NCBI GenBank assembly: GCA_963732635.1
Contig: CAVTAL010000033.1
Coordinates: 434,001 to 498,000 of the forward strand
Source of the DNA: JAKFWF01 sp963732635
GTDB lineage: Bacteria; Pseudomonadota; Alphaproteobacteria; Rhizobiales; Hyphomicrobiaceae
Length of the DNA: 64,000 bases
Direction of reading: 5' to 3'
Shown here: positions 16,877 to 26,019 of the stretch, piece by piece
Layout: the number at the start of each line of letters is the position of its first letter
Position numbering within the stretch: position 1 is the stretch's first letter
Translations under genes and position numbers: made by a program
The notes under the pieces: generated by a model
What the model was told of the DNA's origin: nothing
Databases searched by the model: none
Seen by the model: only the letters and a program-made list of their open reading frames with translations

Positions 16877-18247
16877 ATGGCTGCTGCCAGGCACAAAGAA
16901 GGCGCGAAGGTCGCCACCACCGCCGCAACCTCGCCCAAATACATGACCGGCTTCGGCAATGGCTTCGAGACCGAAGCGCTTGAGGGCGCGCTGCCGATCG
17001 GGCGCAACTCGCCGCAGCGCTGCGCTTATGGCCTTTATGCAGAGCAACTCTCGGGTTCGCCGTTCACCGCGCCGCGCGCGTCCAACGAGCGCTCGTGGCT
17101 CTACCGCATCCGCCCGACCGTCAAGCACTGGGGCCACTTCAGCCAAGTCGACGCCGGACTGTGGAAGTCGGCGCCATCAGTCGAAGTGGCGGTGCCGCCG
17201 GCGCCGATGCGCTGGAACCCGGTGGCGATCCCGTCGCAGAAACTCACCTTCCTTGAGGGCGTGCGCACCGTCACCACGGCTGGCGACGCGGGCGGCCAGA
17301 ACGGCATGGCGGCGCACCTCTATTTCGTGACGAAGTCGATGGTCGACGACTACTTCTACAACGCCGACGGCGAGATGATGTTCATCGCACAGTCCGGCAA
17401 GCTCCGCCTGTGGACCGAGTTCGGCATCATCGACATCGAACCGGGCGAGATCGCGGTGATCCCGCGCGGCGTGAAATTGCGCGTCGAGCTGCATGGCGAC
17501 GAGCCGGCGCGCGGCTACATGTGCGAGAATTACGGCGGCGCCTTCACGCTGCCAGAGCGCGGGCCGATCGGCGCCAACTGCCTCGCCAATCCACGCGACT
17601 TTCTCACCCCGCACGCGGCTTACGAGGACCGCGAAACGCCTTCGCGCATGACGGTGAAGTGGGGTGGCCAGATGTGGCAAGCCGAGATCGGCCAGTCGCC
17701 GCTCGACGTTGTGGCATGGCACGGCAACTACGCGCCGTACAAATACGATCTGCGGCGCTTTTCACCCGTCGGGCCAATCTTGTTCGACCACGCCGATCCG
17801 TCGATCTTCACGACGCTGACCGCGCCATCGGAGACGCCGGGCACCGCCAACATCGACTTCGTGATCTTCCCCGACCGCTGGGCGGTGGCCGAAAACACCT
17901 TCCGCCCGCCCTGGTACCACATGAACGTGATGAGCGAGTTCATGGGTCTGATCTACGGCCAATACGACGCCAAGCCGCAGGGCTTCCTGCCGGGCGGCTT
18001 TTCACTGCACAACTGCATGCTGCCGCACGGGCCAGACACCGAGGCCTTCGCCAAGGCGAGCGCTGCCGACCTCAAGCCGCACAAACTTGAGAACACCATG
18101 GCCTTCATGTTGGAGACGCGACTGCCGCAGCGCGTCACCAAGTGGGCGATGGGGCTTGCCGAGTTACAATCAGGCTACATTGATTGCTGGGCCGGTATCG
18201 AAAAGAACTTCGATCCAAAGCGCCGTGATTGGAAGCCAGGGCGGTAG
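16877..18247 (+). CDS. hmgA: Homogentisate 1,2-dioxygenase
   Basis: Non-haem iron enzyme opening the homogentisate ring to maleylacetoacetate in tyrosine/phenylalanine catabolism. The ATG follows GGAGGAGG. The 456-aa protein has the family start KYMTGFGNGFETEALEGALP and the metal-site segment RPPWYHMNVMSEFMGLIYGQ, with His348 and Glu354 as iron ligands, and His384 in NCMLPHGPD as the third. Length and motifs are complete. Downstream hydrolase and isomerase genes (fahA, maiA) are not adjacent; the next gene is convergent. Regulation is not evident from the sequence. Confidence 0.97.
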   Translation: MAAARHKEGAKVATTAATSPKYMTGFGNGFETEALEGALPIGRNSPQRCAYGLYAEQLSGSPFTAPRASNERSWLYRIRPTVKHWGHFSQVDAGLWKSAPSVEVAVPPAPMRWNPVAIPSQKLTFLEGVRTVTTAGDAGGQNGMAAHLYFVTKSMVDDYFYNADGEMMFIAQSGKLRLWTEFGIIDIEPGEIAVIPRGVKLRVELHGDEPARGYMCENYGGAFTLPERGPIGANCLANPRDFLTPHAAYEDRETPSRMTVKWGGQMWQAEIGQSPLDVVAWHGNYAPYKYDLRRFSPVGPILFDHADPSIFTTLTAPSETPGTANIDFVIFPDRWAVAENTFRPPWYHMNVMSEFMGLIYGQYDAKPQGFLPGGFSLHNCMLPHGPDTEAFAKASAADLKPHKLENTMAFMLETRLPQRVTKWAMGLAELQSGYIDCWAGIEKNFDPKRRDWKPGR

Positions 18248-18267
18248 TGGTTTCCCGCGCCGCGCTG

Positions 18268-18927
18268 TCACACGATATAAGGATTGCTCTCGCGTTCCTC
18301 GCCGATGGTGCTGGCGGGGCCATGGCCGCAGATGAAGGTCACGTCGTCGCCGAGCGGCAGGATCTTGGTTTTGATCGCCGAGATCAACTGCTCATGGCTG
18401 CCGCCGGGCAGGTCGGTGCGGCCGACCGAACCCTGGAACAGCACATCGCCCATCAGCGCAAACCGCTGCGCGCGATTGAAGAACACGACCGAACCCGCCG
18501 AATGGCCGGGGCAATGCAGGATCTCGAAGGTGTAGCCGGCGACCGTTACTGTATCCCCTTCGACCAGCCAGCGGTCGGAGGTGGCGTTCTTCATGGTGCC
18601 GGGAACGCCGTAGGTCGCGGCCTGCTTCTCGACGTTGTTCATGATCAACTCGTCGGCCTTGTGCGGCCCCTCGATCGGCACGTTGCCGAGAGCGGCCTTC
18701 AACTCCATGGCGCCGCCGACGTGGTCGAGATGTCCGTGGGTCAGCAGGATTTTCTCAACCGTCATGCCGACCTGTTTGATCGCATCGAGAATGTGCGGCA
18801 CGTCGCCACCCGGATCGACAACGCATCCGACCTTGCTCGTCTCGTCCCACAGCAGCGTGCAGTTCTGCTGGAACGGCGTCACCGGCACGATCGCGGCATT
18901 GAGGCGGGAAGCGGCAGGGTCGGTCAT
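18268..18927 (-). CDS. Metallo-beta-lactamase-fold hydrolase (glyoxalase II-like)
   Basis: A 219-aa protein with the zinc motif HGHLDH (His64, His66, Asp68, His69), followed by GHSAGSVVF and GDVLFQGSVGRTDLPGG, which supply the remaining His and bridging Asp ligands, and HGPASTIGEER at the end. This compact form without the C-terminal substrate domain resembles the YcbL/GloB-type hydrolases, which cleave thioesters such as S-lactoylglutathione. Substrate is unproven. It is convergent with hmgA, 20 bp apart, and divergent from the YqeY gene. Confidence 0.88.
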   Translation of the reverse strand: MTDPAASRLNAAIVPVTPFQQNCTLLWDETSKVGCVVDPGGDVPHILDAIKQVGMTVEKILLTHGHLDHVGGAMELKAALGNVPIEGPHKADELIMNNVEKQAATYGVPGTMKNATSDRWLVEGDTVTVAGYTFEILHCPGHSAGSVVFFNRAQRFALMGDVLFQGSVGRTDLPGGSHEQLISAIKTKILPLGDDVTFICGHGPASTIGEERESNPYIV

Positions 18928-19071
18928 CGGCGGCTCGCTAATGGGACAGGTTCGATTTTGTCATGCAAAAGCACGGCGAACGCAGGAGCGCAAGCTCGCC
19001 ACGGCGGCTTGCTCGGCTGCGACACGGGGCGTACAGGTAGGCCCCGCAATACCGAGCCAAGGAGCCTCACC

Positions 19072-19518
19072 ATGCGCGATAAGATCATGCAGTCCGTCAA
19101 GGACGCGATGAAGGGTGGCGACAAAGCCCGGCTGGCGGCGCTGCGCATGGTCCAGGCCAAGATCAAGGACGCCGACATCGCCGCCCGCCCGTCGCGCGAG
19201 AAAATCAGCGAGCCGGAGATCATCGATCTGTTGGCGAAAATGGTGAAGCAGAGGCGCGAATCGATCGAACTCTACAAGCAGGGCGGCCGGCCAGAACTCG
19301 CTGATGCCGAACAGGCAGAGATCACCGTGATCGAAGGCTTCATGCCTAAGCAGTTGGGCGAGGCCGATATCTCGGCGGCGATCACGGCACTGATCAAAGA
19401 TACCGGCGCCACGTCCGTCAAGGACATGGGAAAAGTGATGGCAGCGCTCAAAGAAAAATACGCCGGACAGATGGACTTCGCCAAAGCAAGCGGTATGGTG
19501 AAGGGGCTACTAAAGTAG
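19072..19518 (+). CDS. GatB/YqeY domain-containing protein
   Basis: A 148-aa helical protein whose ATG follows AAGGAG. It shows the YqeY signature: MRDKIMQSVKDAMKGGDKAR, LAALRMVQAKIKDADI, KMVKQRRESIELYKQGGR, AEITVIEGFMPKQLGEA and VMAALKEKYAGQMDFAKAS. The domain is shared with the tail of the GatB amidotransferase subunit and probably contacts tRNA; the free-standing protein has no settled function. Its placement a short way upstream of dnaG-rpoD is conserved in rhizobia. Confidence 0.9.
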   Translation: MRDKIMQSVKDAMKGGDKARLAALRMVQAKIKDADIAARPSREKISEPEIIDLLAKMVKQRRESIELYKQGGRPELADAEQAEITVIEGFMPKQLGEADISAAITALIKDTGATSVKDMGKVMAALKEKYAGQMDFAKASGMVKGLLK

Positions 19519-19617
19519 TGTTCGCGCACAGGATGGGGGAACATCTGTGCTCAATCGACTTGCAACGACCCGGCCCTGAGGGGGGCGATGGCCGTTAACA
19601 GGTAGAAGGAGCAGACG

Positions 19618-20175
19618 ATGCCCGCCCCATTCCGCCGTCTCACTCCGCGTGAGTTCGAAGCTGAGGTCGCGAGCTTTGCCTGGTGCCGGCGCGTGTGGCG
19701 CGTCGACATGCACCATACTTGGTTTCCAGCGCATGCCGACTACGAAGGCATCGCCAGCATTGAGCGCATGGCGCGCTTCCACACCAACGGCCGCGGCTTC
19801 GACGACATTGCCCAGCACGTGTCGATCGCGCCGGACGGCAACATCTGGACGGGTCGCGACTGGAACAAGGATCCGGCCAGCGTCGGCTTCGGCATGAATA
19901 CCGGCGTGTTCATGTTCGAGGCGATCGGCAATTTCGACTGGGGCTTCGACCGCCTCGAAGGCCGGCAATTGGACAGCGTCGTGCGTGTGATAAACGTCGT
20001 TCAAACCCAATTCCGCTTGCCGGTCCAAGCTCTGCTGTTCCATCGCGAGGTGCCGCAGACCGCCAAGACCTGTCCCGGCGCCAGCGTCGAAAAGCAGCAG
20101 ATCCTGAAACTGGTCGCCGGCCAGCGGCGTCGTCCACAGCCTGTGGATCATGGGGCTAACGTGATGGTCGCATGA
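19618..20175 (+). CDS. PGRP/amidase-2-type peptidoglycan amidase
   Basis: A 185-aa protein with ATG after AGAAGGAG. The fold signature of N-acetylmuramoyl-L-alanine amidase type 2/PGRP is visible in WRVDMHHTWFPAHADY (His ligand near residue 32), DDIAQHVSIAPDGNIWTGRDW, GVFMFEAIGNFDWG and the ligand region LFHREVPQTAKTCPGASV (His and Cys). No signal peptide is seen, so the protein may act in the cytoplasm on muropeptides, or be exported by other means. Length fits single-domain amidases. It sits between yqeY and dnaG on the same strand. Confidence 0.75.
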   Translation: MPAPFRRLTPREFEAEVASFAWCRRVWRVDMHHTWFPAHADYEGIASIERMARFHTNGRGFDDIAQHVSIAPDGNIWTGRDWNKDPASVGFGMNTGVFMFEAIGNFDWGFDRLEGRQLDSVVRVINVVQTQFRLPVQALLFHREVPQTAKTCPGASVEKQQILKLVAGQRRRPQPVDHGANVMVA

Positions 20176-20242
20176 GGCGGACACGGTCGGCGGCGGCGAA
20201 TCACCCTACACAGGGATGGCTCACGCCAACCGGCCCGAGGTC

Positions 20243-22267
20243 ATGCAATTCACGCCGCAATTATTGGACGAAATCCGCGCCCGCCTGCCGGTGAGCCAGG
20301 TCGTGTCGCGCAAGGTCGCCTTGAAGCGCAAGGGGCGCGAATTCTCCGGCCTGTCGCCGTTCAAGGTGGAGAAGTCACCGTCGTTTTTCGTCAACGATGC
20401 CAAGGGCTTTTACCACTGCTTCGCTTCCGGCGAGCATGGCGACATATTCAAGTTCGTGATGACCACCGAAGGACTGACGTTTCCGGAAGCAGTCGAGCGG
20501 CTGGCGGCGGAAGCCGGTGTGCCGATGCCCAAGGCCGAATTCCGCGACGACGACCGCGACCAGGCCCGCCAGGACGAGCGTACCCGGCTCTATGCGCTGC
20601 TTGAAGCCTCGGCCAAGTTCTTCGAGGAACAACTGCGTTCGCCAGCCGGCCAGGAGGCGCGCGGCTACCTTGACCGGCGCGGCCTGAAGCGCGAGACGCT
20701 CGCCAAGTTCCGGCTGGGCTTTGGGCCCAACAGCCGCACGGCATTGAAGGATCACCTCGCCCGCGCCGGCTTCACCGTACCCGAGATGGTCACCTCCGGC
20801 ATGCTGATCGGCGGCGACGACATCCCGCAGCCTTACGACCGCTTCCGCAACCGCGTGATGTTCCCGATCACCGACCTCAAGGATCGGGTGATCGCCTTTG
20901 GTGGCCGGGCACTCGAAAAGGACCAACCGGCCAAGTATCTGAATTCGCCGGAAACACCGCTGTTCCACAAGGGTGGCATCCTGTTCAATGCCGCTCGCGC
21001 TCGGCCCCTCGCCTACGAGCGAGAGCAGGTCATCGCCGTCGAGGGTTACATGGACGTGGTGGCGCTGACCGAGGCCGGCTTCGGCCAGTCGGTGGCGCCG
21101 CTCGGCACTGCCCTGACCGAGGATCAGGTCAAGCTGCTGTGGCGCATGTGTCCCGAACCGATCCTTTGCTTTGACGGCGACAGCGCCGGCCAGAAAGCCG
21201 GGTTCCGCGCCATCGACACGGTGTTGCCGCACCTGAAGCCTGGTGTCAGCGTCGCCTTCGCGTTCCTGCCGGAAGGGCTCGATCCGGACGATCTGATCCG
21301 GCAACAAGGTCCGGACGCCATGCGCGATATTCTCGCCAAGGCCCGGCCGCTGGTCGACCTGCTGTTCGCCCGCGAGTGGGGCGCCGGCACCTGGAACACG
21401 CCGGAGCGCCGCGCCAGCCTGGAGCAGAGACTGCACAAGCTAATCGGCTCGATTGTCGATGACAGCGTCCGCGAGCATTACAATCAGGCGATGCGAAGCC
21501 GCCTGCGCGAAGCCTGGGGCACCACCGCGCCGGCCAGTTTCAGCGAAAACCGTGGCAATGGCGGCGATTTTCGTCCGCAAGGCAACTGGAAGCCGGGTTT
21601 CAAGCAGCCCGGCCGGCAAGGTCCGGGGCGGGGCGGGGCCCGTTTCCAGGGCGGCGGCAACCGTCCCGGCCAGCACCCTGGCCTGCCCTGGAGCCGCCCG
21701 CCGGCCAGCGATCTGCTGCGCAAGAGCTCGCTCGCCGCCCGCGCCGAACCGTCGAACGTTACCTACCGCGAGGCGCTGCTGATGGCGGCGCTGCTCAACC
21801 ACCCCTGGTTGCTGGAAGACATGGCGGAGGAGATTTCGGCCATCGAATTCACCGCACCTGCGCTCGTAATGTTACGCTCAGCCCTGCTTTCTCTTGATAT
21901 CGGCGACAAAACCCTTGACAGGCAGAGTTTACGATCCCACTTGCTCAATTTGGAGTTGGGGAAGGTCGTGGATCTCGTCGAGCGGGCGATTACCCACAAA
22001 TGCGACCGTTTTGCGGAACCTGATGCTGATCGAGCCGAGGTGGAAGCTGGCTGGCGCCACGCCCTCGCGCTTCATGAGCGGCAGTCCGGTTTACGCAGGG
22101 CCCTCGAGGGCGCGGAGCAGGAGTGGCACGATACGGAAAGCGAGGATGCGTTCGCCCGCATTCGTGAAATCAAGGCCCTTATTGCCAACTCCGATGTACT
22201 CGATACGCACACCGACGCCGTCACGACACCCAAGCCCGTGGCCATGCTTTCGAGCGGCCAACCATGA
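20243..22267 (+). CDS. dnaG: DNA primase
   Basis: Makes RNA primers at the replication fork with DnaB. ATG 20243 gives the family start MQFTPQLLDEIRARLPVS; an in-frame ATG at 20216 would add nine residues. The 674-aa protein has the N-terminal zinc domain, a TOPRIM domain (VIAVEGYMDVVALTEAGF and ILCFDGDSAGQKA near residues 268-325) and a C-terminal helicase-binding domain after a Gly/Arg-rich linker. The zinc motif is degenerate: Ser38 and Lys41 replace Cys and His, Cys59 is kept and Ser62 replaces the last Cys. Loss of these ligands is known in Rhizobiales primases. It is followed by rpoD, as in the macromolecular synthesis operon. Confidence 0.95.
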   Translation: MQFTPQLLDEIRARLPVSQVVSRKVALKRKGREFSGLSPFKVEKSPSFFVNDAKGFYHCFASGEHGDIFKFVMTTEGLTFPEAVERLAAEAGVPMPKAEFRDDDRDQARQDERTRLYALLEASAKFFEEQLRSPAGQEARGYLDRRGLKRETLAKFRLGFGPNSRTALKDHLARAGFTVPEMVTSGMLIGGDDIPQPYDRFRNRVMFPITDLKDRVIAFGGRALEKDQPAKYLNSPETPLFHKGGILFNAARARPLAYEREQVIAVEGYMDVVALTEAGFGQSVAPLGTALTEDQVKLLWRMCPEPILCFDGDSAGQKAGFRAIDTVLPHLKPGVSVAFAFLPEGLDPDDLIRQQGPDAMRDILAKARPLVDLLFAREWGAGTWNTPERRASLEQRLHKLIGSIVDDSVREHYNQAMRSRLREAWGTTAPASFSENRGNGGDFRPQGNWKPGFKQPGRQGPGRGGARFQGGGNRPGQHPGLPWSRPPASDLLRKSSLAARAEPSNVTYREALLMAALLNHPWLLEDMAEEISAIEFTAPALVMLRSALLSLDIGDKTLDRQSLRSHLLNLELGKVVDLVERAITHKCDRFAEPDADRAEVEAGWRHALALHERQSGLRRALEGAEQEWHDTESEDAFARIREIKALIANSDVLDTHTDAVTTPKPVAMLSSGQP

Positions 22268-22550
22268 GGATCGCTTCATGTGTCGTCCGACCGGCCGAGA
22301 CCTGCGTATCGGCACATGTTTACGTGTATCGAGACACTGAGCCCATGCACGCACGTACGAAATCGCGGCGGATGATTTGGACCAATGCGCCTGGCGCACC
22401 ATCACCGCACCGCCGATCACGTGCCGAACGGGAGCGAACTGTAGATCATCCGCTGCCCGACGGGCTTTGGCGTCGGATGCGTTGTCATTGCTGACACGCG
22501 TCCCAAGTCGAAGACCGCCCGTGGCATAAACAGAGAACGGCATTCGCGAG

Positions 22551-24593
22551 ATGAAACGACCCATGGCGCAAAAATCACAGGAACAGGCCGCACCGGTTGC
22601 CGAAGCGCCGGAGCGCGACAGCCCGCTGCTCGATCTATCCGATGCGGCGGTCAAACGGCTGATCAAGACCGCCAAGGCGCGCGGCTACGTGACCTATGAC
22701 GAGTTGAACGCGGTGCTGCCGTCGGAAGAGGTTTCTTCCGAGCAGATCGAAGACGTGATGGCGATGTTCTCCGAAATGGGGATCAACGTCGTCGAGCAGG
22801 AAGAGGGCGAGGAAGCCACCGCCGTCGAGGAGACCGCGGAAGAAGACGACACCGGTCGCGCCGTCACCGCGCAGAACCTGCCGGTCAAATCCGAAGCCCG
22901 CGCCGAACCGTCCGAACGGACCGACGATCCGGTACGGATGTACCTGCGCGAGATGGGCTCGGTGGAATTGCTGTCGCGCGAGGGCGAAATCGCCATCGCC
23001 AAGCGCATCGAGGCCGGCCGCGAGGCGATGATCGCGGGCTTATGCGAAAGCCCGCTGACGTTCCAGGCGATCATCATCTGGCGCGACGAACTCAACGAAG
23101 CCAAGATCCTGCTGCGCGACATCATCGATCTCGAAGCGACCTATGAAGGCCCCGAAGCCAAGGCGATCCCGCCGCTGGTGCCGGGCGAGCCGGCGCCGGG
23201 CGGCATTCCGCAGGGTCCGCGCCCAGCCCATTTGACGCCGAGTCAGGGGCCGTCTGCCGCCATCATGAATGGCGAAGCGCCGCCCGAGGGCGGCGATGGC
23301 GACGACGAGGACGATTACGAGAACGCACTGTCGCTGGCCGCGATGGAAGCCGAACTGAAGCCGAAGGTGCTCGCCACCTTCGACAACATCGCCGCCGCCT
23401 ACAAGAAGCTGCGCAAGCAGCAGGATAAGAAGCTTGAGCTGCAGGTCGCTGGCGAACAGAACTCGCGCCAACAGCAAAAGGCCTACGAGAAGCTGCGCGA
23501 GGAGATCATCGCCGACGTCAAGTCGTTGTCGCTCAACAACAACCGTATCGAAAGCCTCGTCGAGCAACTCTATGCCATCAACAAGCGTCTGGTTGGCTAC
23601 GAAGGCCAGCTGATGCGTCTGGCCGACAGCTACAGCGTGCTGCGGCAGGATTTCATCGACGAATACTACGGCAACGAACTCGACCAGACCTGGCTCGACC
23701 GCGTCGGCAAGATTTCGCGCAAGGGCTGGACGAACTTCGTCAAGCACGAGAACAAGAAGGTCGAGGGCATCCGCACCGAGATCTTCAATCTCGCCACTGA
23801 AACCGGCCTCGAAATCACCGAGTTCCGCCGCATCGTCCGCCATGTGCAGAAGGGCGAACGGGAAGCACGGCAGGCCAAGAAGGAGATGGTTGAAGCCAAC
23901 CTGCGGCTCGTCATCTCGATCGCCAAAAAGTACACCAATCGTGGCCTGCAGTTCCTCGACCTGATCCAGGAAGGCAACATCGGCTTGATGAAGGCGGTCG
24001 ACAAGTTCGAGTATCGCCGCGGCTACAAGTTCTCGACCTACGCCACCTGGTGGATCCGGCAGGCGATCACCCGCTCGATCGCCGATCAGGCGCGCACCAT
24101 CCGCATCCCCGTGCACATGATCGAGACGATCAACAAGATCGTGCGTACGTCACGCCAGATGCTGCACGAGATCGGCCGCGAGCCGACGCCGGAAGAGCTG
24201 GCCGAAAAGCTCGCCATGCCGCTGGAGAAGGTGCGCAAGGTTCTCAAGATCGCCAAGGAGCCGATCAGCCTCGAAACGCCGATCGGCGAAGAAGATGACA
24301 GCAACCTCGGCGATTTCATCGAGGACAAGAATGCGCTGCTGCCGATCGACGCGGCCATTCAGTCGAACTTGCGCGAGACCACGACCCGCGTGCTGGCGTC
24401 ACTGACGCCGCGCGAGGAGCGCGTGCTGCGCATGCGCTTCGGCATCGGCATGAACACCGACCACACGCTGGAAGAAGTCGGCCAGCAGTTCTCCGTCACC
24501 CGCGAACGCATCCGCCAGATCGAGGCAAAAGCACTCAGGAAGCTGAAGCATCCGAGCCGGTCGCGGAAGCTGCGGAGCTTCTTGGATAATTGA
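22551..24593 (+). CDS. rpoD: RNA polymerase primary sigma factor RpoD (sigma-70)
   Basis: The housekeeping sigma factor. The 680-aa protein contains region 1.1 (LLDLSDAAVKRLIKTAKARG, VTYDELNAVLPSEEVSSEQI), region 1.2 (DPVRMYLREMGSVELLSREG), a long acidic non-conserved region, region 2 (NLRLVISIAKKYTNRGLQFL, FSTYATWWIRQAITRSIADQ), region 3 and region 4 with the -35-binding helix-turn-helix (TLEEVGQQFSVTRERIRQIE). Either ATG 22551 or ATG 22563 (MAQKSQ) may be the start; neither has a strong ribosome site. A 283-bp gap after dnaG leaves room for an own promoter. It ends before a strong terminator. Confidence 0.97.
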   Translation: MKRPMAQKSQEQAAPVAEAPERDSPLLDLSDAAVKRLIKTAKARGYVTYDELNAVLPSEEVSSEQIEDVMAMFSEMGINVVEQEEGEEATAVEETAEEDDTGRAVTAQNLPVKSEARAEPSERTDDPVRMYLREMGSVELLSREGEIAIAKRIEAGREAMIAGLCESPLTFQAIIIWRDELNEAKILLRDIIDLEATYEGPEAKAIPPLVPGEPAPGGIPQGPRPAHLTPSQGPSAAIMNGEAPPEGGDGDDEDDYENALSLAAMEAELKPKVLATFDNIAAAYKKLRKQQDKKLELQVAGEQNSRQQQKAYEKLREEIIADVKSLSLNNNRIESLVEQLYAINKRLVGYEGQLMRLADSYSVLRQDFIDEYYGNELDQTWLDRVGKISRKGWTNFVKHENKKVEGIRTEIFNLATETGLEITEFRRIVRHVQKGEREARQAKKEMVEANLRLVISIAKKYTNRGLQFLDLIQEGNIGLMKAVDKFEYRRGYKFSTYATWWIRQAITRSIADQARTIRIPVHMIETINKIVRTSRQMLHEIGREPTPEELAEKLAMPLEKVRKVLKIAKEPISLETPIGEEDDSNLGDFIEDKNALLPIDAAIQSNLRETTTRVLASLTPREERVLRMRFGIGMNTDHTLEEVGQQFSVTRERIRQIEAKALRKLKHPSRSRKLRSFLDN

Positions 24594-24600
24594 TGTGATG

Positions 24601-24627
24601 AAAAGGGCCGCTTAAGCGGCCCTTTTT
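24601..24627 (+). terminator. Rho-independent terminator of rpoD
   Basis: A perfect palindrome, AAAAGGGCCGCTT followed by its complement (24601-24613 and 24614-24626), ends in a T-run. The symmetric A- and T-runs would make it work on both strands. It lies 8 bases after the rpoD stop. Confidence 0.9.
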
Positions 24628-24860
24628 GTTTGCGCGGCGCACGTCTGCCCCGGGGGCTCAATGTCAGCTCTCGGCTCGAAACGGATCGTGCGCAGCATCA
24701 CCAATACCGGCATTGGCGGCGACTTTGGCACGAGACTCTGCGAGGCGAGTGATTGGTCGGGTCAATCGGTTGGCAAAATATTGATCTCCTCAGCGACGCG
24801 CCACTGACAGCCGGGAGGGAAGCGTGCCACAGTCGCGGTTCATTCGATGGAGGTCGCAAC

Positions 24861-25256
24861 ATGATCAAGGCTTACAATCCGGCAGGCATTGCCCCACCGG
24901 CATCGCGCTATAGCCATGTCGTCGAGGTGGTGTCGCCGGCGCGCTGGTTGCACATTTCGGGACAGGTCGGCGTCGCGCCGGATGGCAAAGTCCGCGAAGG
25001 GCTCGCAGCCCAACTCGACCAGTGCTTCGCCAACATCGATGCGGCCTTGACCGGCGCCGGCATGACCAAGGCCAATCTCGTCAAGATCACGGTGTTCCTC
25101 ACCGTGCCCGGATCTGAAGCGGTGACACTCTACCGCCAGCGCCGCGATGCCTGGATCGGCAGTGGCGGGCATGCTCCGGCCGCGACCTATCTGTGCATCC
25201 AGGAACTCGCCAGCCCGGCGTTCCTGTGCGAGGTGGAGGCGGTGGCGGCTGGATGA
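24861..25256 (+). CDS. RidA/YjgF/YER057c/UK114-family protein
   Basis: A 131-aa protein with ATG after GGAGG. The chorismate mutase-like trimer fold signature is clear: RWLHISGQVGVAPDGKV, QLDQCFANIDAALTGAGMT, LVKITVFLTVPGS and an end SPAFLCEVEAVAAG. RidA proteins deaminate reactive enamine/imine intermediates released by PLP enzymes. The canonical catalytic Arg of RidA sits in an (R)xxxxxxxLP context; here the corresponding segment reads YLCIQELASPAFLCEVEA, without an Arg, so this belongs to one of the Rid subgroups with uncertain deaminase activity. Transcribed alone. Confidence 0.85.
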   Translation: MIKAYNPAGIAPPASRYSHVVEVVSPARWLHISGQVGVAPDGKVREGLAAQLDQCFANIDAALTGAGMTKANLVKITVFLTVPGSEAVTLYRQRRDAWIGSGGHAPAATYLCIQELASPAFLCEVEAVAAG

Positions 25257-25532
25257 TCGGTGGACGCCTCGGCTCACACGGCCGGGCGCGGTATCAAGTC
25301 TGAAATTCGGTATCCTGTCCCAGGTGCCATCCGACACCTGTGGACAAGTTCCCACTGCTGTTCGCCACCGCTTCCAATCGACCGCAAATCACCGTCCTTT
25401 GAGGGCAATTGAGAACAGTCGACAACCTGCATCACGGTCGATCCACGGCCACCATCAGTCGCGTCGGCAACTGTCTCCGATTCACTCGGTCTCGCGTTGA
25501 AGCAATGCACGTCGCCAGCGAGGCAGATTGAG

Positions 25533-25901
25533 ATGCCAGGATTTTCGACCGCACTGAAGGCTACGGCGATTTCTGCTGCGGTTCTCGTGACCGGCTGCGC
25601 GCGCGAACTGCCGCCGCAACCGCTACAGCGGCATGCCGCCGTACAACCGTCGAGGCTGCAACCGAAGCCCAAGATCGTCACCGGTTCCATCATCAAGGCT
25701 GAGCCGGCCGCCTTGTCGGTCGCCCCGGTGGAAGTTACGCCAGCGCCCGAAAGCGCGATCGTCGGCTCCGCCGCCTGGTGCACCCAACGCCATATCGATG
25801 CAGCCGAAGGCAGAGCGCCCGGCGGCGCCACAATTCTTGCGCAGAAGGAAGCGCACGACGGTATCTGCGAACAGCAGCGCGGCATCACTGGCAATCAATA
25901 A
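25533..25901 (+). CDS. Small putative lipoprotein
   Basis: A 122-aa protein starting MPGFSTALKATAISAAVLVTGCAREL. The hydrophobic stretch ends in VTGC, an acceptable lipobox, so Cys22 would be lipidated. Then comes a Pro-rich spacer (PPQPLQRHAAVQPSRL) and a small domain with two cysteines (SAAWCTQRHIDAAEG, HDGICEQQRG) that could form a disulfide. No known domain is recognised. A TTG 36 bases upstream is possible but less likely. It precedes the TauD-like gene by about 120 bases on the same strand. Confidence 0.6.
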   Translation: MPGFSTALKATAISAAVLVTGCARELPPQPLQRHAAVQPSRLQPKPKIVTGSIIKAEPAALSVAPVEVTPAPESAIVGSAAWCTQRHIDAAEGRAPGGATILAQKEAHDGICEQQRGITGNQ

Positions 25902-26019
25902 ACTTTGCGCACCCCCGCCATGCACGCAGCGCATTCGCCGTGCGCTGGCACGCGACGGCGGCGCCGCCTAGACTTCCCGGCAAAGAAAAGAGCACTTGCC
26001 AATCCGGAGGAGCGCGCCC

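Noticed and set aside
22091..22675. Minus-strand open frame between dnaG and rpoD
   Set aside because: It covers the ends of two strongly supported plus-strand genes and has no conserved features.
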